From Ruminococcaceae bacterium UBA1213 (GTDB lineage Bacteria > Bacillota > Clostridia > Oscillospirales > Acutalibacteraceae), in assembly GCA_002309275.1 (NCBI GenBank), contig DBXL01000092.1:1-5492 (forward strand): a DNA stretch of 5,492 nt, given 5' to 3'. The stretch's first letter is position 1. Each line of letters starts with the position of its first letter. Under the pieces are notes generated by a model that was given only the letters and a program-made list of their open reading frames with translations, searched no databases and had not been told where the DNA came from. The position numbers and the translations under genes are program-made. Below, in pieces: positions 1 through 5,492 of this stretch.

Positions 1-369
1 AAAATATGGTATTTTGCTTTAAGTATTGTCGGTATTGTTTTGCCGTTATCCATACCTATCTTGAATTTGTTCAATGACTCCTCGTATGTTAAGTTGCTGA
101 TAACACTGGTGTCTGTTTTCACGTCATTTGTGACTGCATTGCTTTCCCTGCTTAAATCTCACGACAAATGGATCAATTACCGTTCTGTTGCGGAGGCTCT
201 TCAAACCGAACTGACCTTGTACATATCAAAATGCGGTGATTACGCTGACTCCACGCAAGAAGAAAGAAATCAGCTTTTTGCCGAAAGAATAGAAACTCTC
301 ATGGGAAATGAACATATCAAGTGGATAGGTATCGTCAATAAGAAATCCGATGACAAAAAATCAAATTGA
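1..369 (+). CDS. DUF4231/SLATT-type two-TM membrane protein (5'-truncated)
   Basis: The reading frame is open from base 1 to the TGA at 367-369, giving 122 visible residues, so the true start lies upstream of the window; the TTG at 40-42 is inside the first hydrophobic segment and is not a credible start. Two hydrophobic segments are visible (about visible residues 4-21 and 30-51), separated by a short polar turn (NDSS). They are followed by a soluble tail with the pattern KSHDKWINYR, an AEAL helix with E65 and E70, GDYAD, and a late W (visible residue 95). This layout of two TM helices, a KW..YR motif and an acidic helix fits DUF4231, a member of the SLATT superfamily. SLATT proteins are known as predicted membrane-perturbing effectors in bacterial conflict systems, often next to nucleotide-signalling genes; the role here is inferred. 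Full members are roughly 140-180 residues, so perhaps 20-50 residues are missing. The tail ends in a Lys/Asp/Ser-rich stretch. A terminator follows, which separates it transcriptionally from the next gene. Confidence 0.75.
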   Translation, partial: KIWYFALSIVGIVLPLSIPILNLFNDSSYVKLLITLVSVFTSFVTALLSLLKSHDKWINYRSVAEALQTELTLYISKCGDYADSTQEERNQLFAERIETLMGNEHIKWIGIVNKKSDDKKSN

Positions 370-395
370 TTTCACGGAGATTTGCGTTATTTTAT

Positions 396-410
396 TCTGT
401 AATATACAGA
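396..410 (+). other. Small hairpin after the SLATT-type gene
   Basis: Perfect 6-bp inverted repeat TCTGTA / TACAGA with a 3-nt loop (ATA), 27 nt after the stop codon. No T-tract follows, so it is not a terminator by itself. It may stabilise the mRNA 3' end or be chance in AT-rich DNA. Confidence 0.3.
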
Positions 411-419
411 TATAAGAAA

Positions 420-460
420 ATGACAGAGGGTATAAATTGTATCCTCTGTCATAACTTTTT
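420..460 (+). terminator. Intrinsic (Rho-independent) terminator of the SLATT-type gene
   Basis: The left arm ATGACAGAGG (420-429) pairs perfectly with CCTCTGTCAT (443-452). Inside it, 430-434 and 438-442 continue the stem with A-U and G-U pairs, leaving a loop of about 3 nt. The right arm is followed by AAC and TTTTT (456-460). It lies about 50 nt after the upstream stop codon, as expected for an end-of-transcript signal. It separates the SLATT-type gene from the GTPase/ATPase operon. Confidence 0.85.
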
Positions 461-508
461 ATAGACGTTGCCCTGTTAAATAAAAACTTCATATTATTTT
501 TTCGTTAT

Positions 509-524
509 CACAAATCGATTTGTG
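509..524. promoter_or_regulatory. Perfect 16-bp palindrome upstream of the -35 box (candidate operator)
   Basis: CACAAATCGATTTGTG is an exact self-complementary 16-mer with no spacer (half-site CACAAATC). It ends 4 bp before the -35 hexamer at 529. Position and symmetry suit a dimeric transcription factor acting on the GTPase/ATPase promoter; immediately upstream of -35 either activation or repression is possible. No regulator gene is visible in the window, so the factor is unknown. The lack of a loop makes an RNA hairpin role unlikely, and the site also lies upstream of the predicted transcription start. Confidence 0.5.
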
Positions 525-528
525 CATA

Positions 529-557
529 TTGATATTATTGCAAAATAGTGTTATAAT
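529..557 (+). promoter_or_regulatory. Sigma-A-type promoter with extended -10, for the GTPase/ATPase operon
   Basis: The -35 box TTGATA (529-534) is separated by exactly 17 bp from a perfect -10 box TATAAT (552-557). TG at 549-550, one base before the -10 box, makes it an extended -10 element. Transcription should begin near 564, giving a leader of about 86 nt before the ATG at 650. The AT-rich flanks and the palindrome just upstream strengthen the call. This is the only convincing promoter seen in the window. Confidence 0.85.
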
Positions 558-568
558 CATAAAAAGTC

Positions 569-593
569 TGAAATTACGAAAGTATAAATTTCA
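569..593 (+). other. Inverted repeat in the 5' leader
   Basis: TGAAATT (569-575) and AATTTCA (587-593) are exact reverse complements with an 11-nt spacer. The stem would be AT-rich and weak as RNA. It sits just downstream of the predicted transcription start, so it could also be a second protein-binding site. Chance is a real possibility in such AT-rich DNA. Confidence 0.3.
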
Positions 594-600
594 AATTGAG

Positions 601-608
601 AAAGGGGA
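601..608 (+). promoter_or_regulatory. SD-like purine tract upstream of the GTPase gene, unusually far from the start
   Basis: AAAGGGGA is the only SD-like tract before the GTPase gene, but it lies about 41 nt upstream of the ATG at 650. The reading frame of the gene is closed by TAA at 611-613, and there is no ATG, GTG or TTG in frame between 611 and 650, so the start cannot simply be moved closer. Immediately before 650 there is no purine-rich tract. A hairpin at 612-637 could shorten the effective spacing. Confidence 0.45.
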
Positions 609-611
609 AAT

Positions 612-637
612 AAAATCGACCTTTTCGGGATGATTTT
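612..637 (+). other. Leader hairpin between the SD-like tract and the GTPase start codon
   Basis: AAAATC (612-617) pairs with GATTTT (632-637). The stem is extended by a G-U pair (618/631), interrupted by an A/A mismatch, then continued by CC (620-621) with GG (628-629) around a UUUUCG-type loop. Folding would leave about 3 nt before the stem and 12 nt after it, bringing the purine tract at 601-608 nearer to the ATG at 650. A structure-assisted start is known in principle (for example phage T4 gene 38); its use here is inference. Confidence 0.35.
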
Positions 638-649
638 ACTGTATATGCC

Positions 650-3127
650 ATGGAAACTTTCAAAATCATAAGTGATCCGTATAAAAAAGAAATAAAATTT
701 GAAACCGTTGTGAAAGAAACAGGGGAAACAATACCTGTTACCCGAAATGATAATAGCAATCTTGTCAGTGATGAGTTAGTTCATGGATTTTTCCCTTACA
801 ATGTCAAAAAAATTATTGATGAAATATATGACATGAAACACAAGCAAGGTCAGCAGATCAAGATCAGGTTTGAAGGTACAGCCGATGATTATAATGCTCT
901 GAGAAACTTGTGTTCAAGGGAAAAATATGCCGATAAAATAGAACTGCTGGCTCAAAAGAAGTATTTGAACAGTGCAAAAGACATACTGCCAAAGATTTCG
1001 GAAATTTTTGAAAAAGTCAAACCATTGGTAGATGATACAATTTTCTCGGACGAAAAATTTAAAGCAGATATGCAAAAATTAGAAGATACTGTCAACAGGC
1101 AGATGGTACCGATATGTGTTATCGGAAATTACAGTTCGGGAAAATCTACTTTTGTCAATGCACTTATCGGCAGAGAGATACTTCCAAGCGGTGATGATCC
1201 TGTAACCGACTGTGTTTACAAGATAACACGTTCTCCGGATAAAGAATGCGGCTGGGTACAGTTTGAATATAAAGGTCAAACTGTAAGATTCTTGATTAAT
1301 AATGATCGTCAAGATGGTTTTATATCATATAATCAGAATATATCCAGTGATAAGTTTTTGTCAGGTTTGAAGAAAAAATTAGATTCCGATTCCTCAAAAT
1401 CAGTCTGTTTCAGAATACATACTCTCCTTTTTGCGATAGAAGAATATAAAAAGCAAGCAAAAAATCATGATACCCAATCGGATATCTCTTCACTGATTCA
1501 GATATGTATTCCATTCAGTAAAGAAGGCGTGCTTTCCGAATCAAAGTGTGATTATGTTATTTTTGATACGCCGGGTGAAAGTTCGGCATCCAATGAATAT
1601 CATTCCGATGTACTTCAGAAACAAATGCAGTCACTTTCAAACGGTCTTGTATTATTCATCACGGACAGCCGTTCACTTGATAAGGTGTCAGAGGAAAATC
1701 TGTGCAGGAAATTAATATCTATGGACAGCATTGATGAACGGTTTACAATGGTGATAGTCAATCGTGCCGATTCCGCCAATTTGCCGAAAGACGGATTTGA
1801 GGATAGTGATATCGAGGAAAAACTTGGACAGGCTGTATGCAGTACACTTCATTCAAACCGTATTTTTTATGTATCATCTATTTTGGGACTTGCTTCCAAG
1901 CAGAACGGAAAATTTATCGATGAATACTACCAGAATGTATATGACAAAGAAATCCGAAATTATACCGATTCAAATGCTCGGAATATGAAATCTTTGTATC
2001 GTTATAATATCATTCCCGAACAGATAAAGGAAAATTGTGATGAAATGTCGGAAGCCCAACCAAACAAGCTATTTGCCAAAAGCGGACTTTTCTGGATAGA
2101 GCAGGAAATAAAGCAATTTGCCGAAGAATACTCTCCCTATGACAAGTGTATCAGGTCAAAAGTTTTTCTTGAGGAAATCATAGAGAAAACCTTATCTCTT
2201 ACAAAAGAGAAGCAAAAAAAATTTGAAGCGTCAAAGGCGGAACTTGATAAAAAACTCAAAGAAGAAGCAGAGAAGAATATCAATGATCTTCGAGGTACTG
2301 CAGTATCATTTTGGGATAAATGTGGACAAGAGATTTATGTTATAAAAATGGTCGAAAAAATGAAGTTTACAGAAATAGAGCAAAGTGAATTTCAAGGATG
2401 GTATGATGACATACTGAGTTCTTTTCAGTCGTACAAAGGATATAATTCACTGAAATGTGCAAAAGGAGAGAATTTCAAAGAACGCATGGACAATAAGAAA
2501 AAGCTGAAAGAGCTTTCAAAAGACATAGAATCCCAAGTATCTGCTCGTCTTTTTAAAAAAGTAAAAAAGAAATTCAATCACGAAATTGATAATTATAACA
2601 ATCGTTTGTATCAAGCGTCAAAAGCATCGTTGACAGATATATCCGAGAAATTAAAAAAGGAGCTGATAGGTGCAATCACTTGTTCGGAGGGACTTTCTCA
2701 TGAGAAAAAATCTGAACTTGAAAGAATAGTGGCAAATTATGAAAGACTGCAATTTCAGAAAAAAGCCGATACGGCATTTGATATCAACAATTTGAAGCAG
2801 TATAAATTTAAAATAGGAAATCTTAAAATCGGCGAGAAAGATTCTCTTAATCTGAAAAAGCTCACATCAACGTATAATAGTGAAATGAAGAAAAATATAA
2901 ACGATATTGGCAAAAAGCTAGCATATAGTCATGTAATGGTATTTGTCGAATGGCGGAACAGATTGCTGCAATTACTGGGGGACAATATTGTAGAGATCAA
3001 TCCGGATTTAAGAGAACTTAACGCTGAAGTCAATGCTCAGAAGAAAGAAATTGAAGACCTGAAATACAAGGGACAGCGTTTGGAAAAATATAAAAATCAA
3101 ATAGAATCTCTGATGGAATGGAGATAA
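650..3127 (+). CDS. Dynamin-like large GTPase, 825 aa
   Basis: This is a predicted bacterial dynamin-superfamily GTPase. The P-loop (G1) is GNYSSGKST at residues 159-167, with catalytic-site K165 and S166. The likely G2 threonine is T186 in DDPVTD, G3 is DTPG at 306-309, and G4 is NRAD at 371-374 (Arg in place of the usual Lys). About 140 residues separate G1 from G3, rather long for the family. An N-terminal module of about 110 residues (FKIISDPYKKEIKFE, then HGFFPYNVKKIID at 45-57) precedes the GTPase domain. The rest is charged and mostly helical: likely coiled coils at about 507-549 and 791-825, and a basic patch RLFKKVKKKF at 633-642. No TM segment or signal peptide is seen, so it is probably cytosolic, perhaps peripherally membrane-bound through basic helices. 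ATG 650 is the first in-frame start after TAA 611 and gives the FKIISDPY opening I recall for this family, despite the poor SD. The HerA-like ATPase gene follows 17 bp downstream, implying joint function. Dynamin-like GTPases are known to remodel membranes, and some act in antiphage defence; the role here is inferred. Confidence 0.88.
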   Translation: METFKIISDPYKKEIKFETVVKETGETIPVTRNDNSNLVSDELVHGFFPYNVKKIIDEIYDMKHKQGQQIKIRFEGTADDYNALRNLCSREKYADKIELLAQKKYLNSAKDILPKISEIFEKVKPLVDDTIFSDEKFKADMQKLEDTVNRQMVPICVIGNYSSGKSTFVNALIGREILPSGDDPVTDCVYKITRSPDKECGWVQFEYKGQTVRFLINNDRQDGFISYNQNISSDKFLSGLKKKLDSDSSKSVCFRIHTLLFAIEEYKKQAKNHDTQSDISSLIQICIPFSKEGVLSESKCDYVIFDTPGESSASNEYHSDVLQKQMQSLSNGLVLFITDSRSLDKVSEENLCRKLISMDSIDERFTMVIVNRADSANLPKDGFEDSDIEEKLGQAVCSTLHSNRIFYVSSILGLASKQNGKFIDEYYQNVYDKEIRNYTDSNARNMKSLYRYNIIPEQIKENCDEMSEAQPNKLFAKSGLFWIEQEIKQFAEEYSPYDKCIRSKVFLEEIIEKTLSLTKEKQKKFEASKAELDKKLKEEAEKNINDLRGTAVSFWDKCGQEIYVIKMVEKMKFTEIEQSEFQGWYDDILSSFQSYKGYNSLKCAKGENFKERMDNKKKLKELSKDIESQVSARLFKKVKKKFNHEIDNYNNRLYQASKASLTDISEKLKKELIGAITCSEGLSHEKKSELERIVANYERLQFQKKADTAFDINNLKQYKFKIGNLKIGEKDSLNLKKLTSTYNSEMKKNINDIGKKLAYSHVMVFVEWRNRLLQLLGDNIVEINPDLRELNAEVNAQKKEIEDLKYKGQRLEKYKNQIESLMEWR

Positions 3128-3132
3128 GAAAT

Positions 3133-3137
3133 GGAGG
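3133..3137 (+). promoter_or_regulatory. Shine-Dalgarno site fixing the ATPase start
   Basis: GGAGG lies 7 nt before the ATG at 3145 and within the 17-bp gap after the GTPase stop codon. It fixes the ATPase start: the other nearby ATG (3131) opens only a seven-codon frame ending in TGA. It supports independent initiation within a shared transcript. Confidence 0.85.
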
Positions 3138-3144
3138 TATCATT

Positions 3145-5492
3145 ATGGGTTTGATAACAACTATCGGTTCAAAAATCAATAATAAAATCGGTGACAGTAT
3201 TGCAAAAAAATCGGCACTGAGTCCCCAACAGCTTAATGAAGTGGCAGAAAAAAGGCAGGCTTATCTTTTGGAAATGCCCTCGCCTGATGATACGGTTGCC
3301 CGTGAAATGACGGAAAAAATGCTGGCTGCAAACAGTATTGAGATTTTCAATGCCTATTTGCCGCAGTTATCGGCACTTTATACACCTATTGCAAAAGATG
3401 ATTTCGACAGTGACTATAATACAAGGTGCTTTAACATCACCAAATGGGTGACGGATAAGAAAGAAAACAGCATTGAAAAACTGATGAACGTATATGCAGT
3501 TTTGTCTGATGAAAACTGCAATATCGCATTGATATTCCGTCGTACCTGTAAAGTTACGGAAGTTTATCTTGCGGTGACAAATATCGAAAATGCCAATAAT
3601 AACAGTGATGCAGATACATTTGCAAAGCGTTTGTATGAAGCCGTAAAAGGCAATTTTCCGGGTACGGGATTCGGAAAGGACTTTGTAAGAGGCATACCGC
3701 CTTTTTTGAACAATGATATTCCTTATTCCGTTGCTTCTGCCTCAAACATACCTGCACTGAAATCCGAAAAGTTTGTCAGTCAGACAATAGAAAAACTGCT
3801 TGACGGGATAGTTCCGAATAATCGTAAAGAAGAATATACTCTGATTCTCCTGGCATCGCCTATCAACGATGTCGAACAGCGTAAATTCAGGCTTGCACAG
3901 ATCTATTCCGGATTAAAGCCCTATGCTGCATGGCAGACAAATTTCACTGTCACGGAAATGCATACACAGGGGTCATCGGCAACGGTAGGAGTGAATGTCG
4001 GTGCAAGTGCAGGAATACAGAACGGACAGACGACATCTTCTTCCGGTTCAAGTTCTGTTTCAGACAATAAAAGTGTTGCCAATGCCAAATCAATCAACAA
4101 AAGCAAATCAAAAACGAAAAGTGTGAATGGTACAGTTGAGGCAGGAGTAAATGCCGGATTCGTTAAAGCCGGTGGTTCTGTCAGTACAGGCACTTCCGAC
4201 ACGGAAGCTGTACAGATTGCAAAATCAGTAACAGAAACGCTCGGTAAAACGATAACCAATACGCTTTCAAAAACAGCTGGGATTATGAGCAGTACAAGTT
4301 TGGGAATGAATTTCGGAATGAATTTTGCCCGTTGTGCAAATGTCAGTGCGGCTATCGGAAAAAATGAAGGTATCGTGCAGTCTTTTGAGAATTATAATAT
4401 TCAGCACGCTCTGGAACTGCTTGAAGAACAGATGAAACGCTTTGAACAAAGCACCGCTATGGGAATGTGGGATTTTGCGGCATATGTCCTTTCGGAAGAC
4501 AGAAACGTGGCAAACAATGTGGCACACACTTATTTGTCGCTGACACAGGGCGAAACGTCCTATATGTCAAGTTCAGCCGTTAATCTCTGGCGTGGTGATC
4601 AGGAAAATTCCGATATATATGCAAAAACCATATGCAGTTATCTGAGAGAATTGCGTCACCCTGTATTCGGACTGAATCCCGATATTGTCGGCACAGAAAA
4701 TGGCAGGGATTATCAGGTATATCCTACGGCTGTCACGGCAACAACAAGCCTTTCGGGAAAAGAACTGGCATATTCACTGAATTTTCCGCAAAAATCCATT
4801 GTCGGATTCCCTGTTATTCAGTGTGCCGATTTCGGACGCAGCATATCAAAATTTGATCTGAGCCGGGACAGCGGAAGTACGATCCGTTTAGGCAAGATAT
4901 TCCATATGCTGAATGAAGAAAACACAAAGGTTGAACTTTCGGCTGATTCTCTTGCATCGCATACGTTCATAACAGGCAGTACGGGAGCAGGAAAGTCCAA
5001 TGCAGTATATCAGATACTGAATGAAGCTTCGGAAAATCATATTCATTTTCTTGTCATCGAACCTGCCAAGGGAGAATATAAACATATTTACGGTGACAGA
5101 GCCGATGTGTACGGAACCAATCCGACTGTAACACCGTTGTTAAAAATCGATCCTTTCAGTTTTCCGAAAGAGATACATATTCTTGAACATCTTGACGGCT
5201 TGATTGAAATTTTCAATGTTTGCTGGCCCATGTATGCGGCAATGCCTGCTGTATTGAAAAATGCTCTTGAACTGTCATATGAAGACTGCGGCTGGAATTT
5301 AGCAGATTCTGTCAATCCGTATGGCGAAAAGCTTTATCCGACTTTTGAAGATGTCATACGGAATATCAAAAAGATTATTGATTACAGCGATTACGATGCA
5401 GAAAATAAAGGAGCATATAAAGGCTCTCTTATCACAAGACTGAATTCTTTGACGAACGGAATCAACGGAATGATATTCTGTTCTGACGAGCT
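3145..5492 (+). CDS. HerA/FtsK-superfamily (DUF87-type) ATPase, 3'-truncated, 782 aa visible
   Basis: The frame stays open from ATG 3145 to the window edge with no stop, so the C-terminus is missing. Walker A is GSTGAGKSN at residues 611-619, preceded by HTFIT. Next comes the strand HFLVIEP with GEY (E639, G643-Y645), matching the second strand of HerA-like ATPases. Further family-like stretches follow: TNPTVTPLLKIDPF, HILEHLDGLIEIFNVCWPMY, and LTNGINGMIF near the edge. Walker B, the sensor and the arginine finger must lie beyond the window. The N-terminal 600 residues are soluble, with no signal peptide. Residues 277-395 form a low-complexity insertion rich in Ser, Gly, Ala, Asn, Thr and Lys, with two similar Gly-rich segments (282-290 and 334-344) around a Ser/Lys-rich linker (296-330). 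HerA-type enzymes are known as hexameric DNA or protein-moving motors, and several work in phage-defence pairs with an effector; the partner suggested here is the GTPase encoded just upstream. Substrate and exact role are unknown. Confidence 0.88.
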   Translation, partial: MGLITTIGSKINNKIGDSIAKKSALSPQQLNEVAEKRQAYLLEMPSPDDTVAREMTEKMLAANSIEIFNAYLPQLSALYTPIAKDDFDSDYNTRCFNITKWVTDKKENSIEKLMNVYAVLSDENCNIALIFRRTCKVTEVYLAVTNIENANNNSDADTFAKRLYEAVKGNFPGTGFGKDFVRGIPPFLNNDIPYSVASASNIPALKSEKFVSQTIEKLLDGIVPNNRKEEYTLILLASPINDVEQRKFRLAQIYSGLKPYAAWQTNFTVTEMHTQGSSATVGVNVGASAGIQNGQTTSSSGSSSVSDNKSVANAKSINKSKSKTKSVNGTVEAGVNAGFVKAGGSVSTGTSDTEAVQIAKSVTETLGKTITNTLSKTAGIMSSTSLGMNFGMNFARCANVSAAIGKNEGIVQSFENYNIQHALELLEEQMKRFEQSTAMGMWDFAAYVLSEDRNVANNVAHTYLSLTQGETSYMSSSAVNLWRGDQENSDIYAKTICSYLRELRHPVFGLNPDIVGTENGRDYQVYPTAVTATTSLSGKELAYSLNFPQKSIVGFPVIQCADFGRSISKFDLSRDSGSTIRLGKIFHMLNEENTKVELSADSLASHTFITGSTGAGKSNAVYQILNEASENHIHFLVIEPAKGEYKHIYGDRADVYGTNPTVTPLLKIDPFSFPKEIHILEHLDGLIEIFNVCWPMYAAMPAVLKNALELSYEDCGWNLADSVNPYGEKLYPTFEDVIRNIKKIIDYSDYDAENKGAYKGSLITRLNSLTNGINGMIFCSDE

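Noticed and set aside
40..369. Starting the first gene at TTG 40
   Set aside because: The same frame is open to base 1 and encodes the first hydrophobic segment upstream of 40; the gene is better described as cut by the window edge.
583..588. Second -10-like box TATAAA in the leader
   Set aside because: There is no -35 match at a suitable distance, while a near-consensus promoter exists just upstream.
574..759. Minus-strand 61-codon hydrophobic frame over the GTPase start and leader
   Set aside because: It starts at TTG, overlaps a confident gene, its promoter is not visible, and the hydrophobicity reflects the complement of AT-rich Lys/Glu codons.
3921..4259. Minus-strand open frame of 112 codons with a Pro/Thr/Val/Leu-rich product
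   Set aside because: It is antisense to the Ser/Gly/Lys-rich low-complexity part of the ATPase gene; its composition is the mirror of that skewed codon content, and there is no domain or supporting gene context.
650..5490. Possible foreign origin of one gene from base composition (GTPase gene looks more AT-rich than the ATPase gene)
   Set aside because: Four sampled 60-base lines gave about 33-35% GC in the GTPase gene and 38-48% in the ATPase gene, but the GTPase's Lys/Glu-rich helices push GC down; the difference is too weak without a full count and host background.
1..5492. CRISPR arrays, tRNA or rRNA genes, insertion sequences, attachment sites
   Set aside because: No regularly spaced direct repeats, cloverleaf-like structure, transposase motifs or long terminal inverted repeats were seen on either strand.

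Overview
The window carries three genes, all on the + strand. It looks like an accessory (possibly defence-related) locus from a low-GC Firmicute. The AT-rich base composition, SD-type ribosome binding sites, sigma-A-like promoter and protein style suggest Clostridia, perhaps a Ruminococcus-like gut organism. That placement is an impression from style, not a database result.

Layout. (1) Positions 1-369: the 3' part of a small membrane protein with two hydrophobic segments followed by a DUF4231/SLATT-type cytosolic tail. Its 5' end lies outside the window. (2) Positions 370-649: a 280-bp intergenic region. It contains, in order, a small hairpin, a strong intrinsic terminator (420-460), a perfect 16-bp palindrome (509-524), a near-consensus extended -10 promoter (529-557), and a roughly 85-nt leader with two inverted repeats and an SD-like purine tract lying about 40 nt before the only plausible start codon. 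(3) Positions 650-3127: an 825-aa dynamin-like large GTPase with recognisable G1, G3 and G4 motifs and charged helical regions. (4) Positions 3145-5492: a large HerA/FtsK-superfamily (DUF87-type) ATPase, cut off by the window end. It has a Walker A motif, a family-typical strand with an acidic residue and GEY, and an unusual Ser/Gly/Lys-rich, low-complexity insertion of about 120 residues. This third gene stays open to the right edge, so a search that requires a stop codon would miss it.

How the genes relate. The GTPase and HerA-like ATPase genes are separated by only 17 bp, and the second has its own good SD, so they almost certainly form one operon driven from the promoter at 529-557. The SLATT-type gene is upstream of a terminator and is probably a separate transcription unit. 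Its family is, however, well known as membrane effectors in bacterial conflict systems, so it could still belong to the same island. A reasonable inference is a two-NTPase machine: a dynamin-like GTPase working with a HerA-like motor, possibly in antiphage defence. No nuclease or other effector domain is visible inside the window. If one exists it would lie in the missing C-terminus of the ATPase or further downstream.
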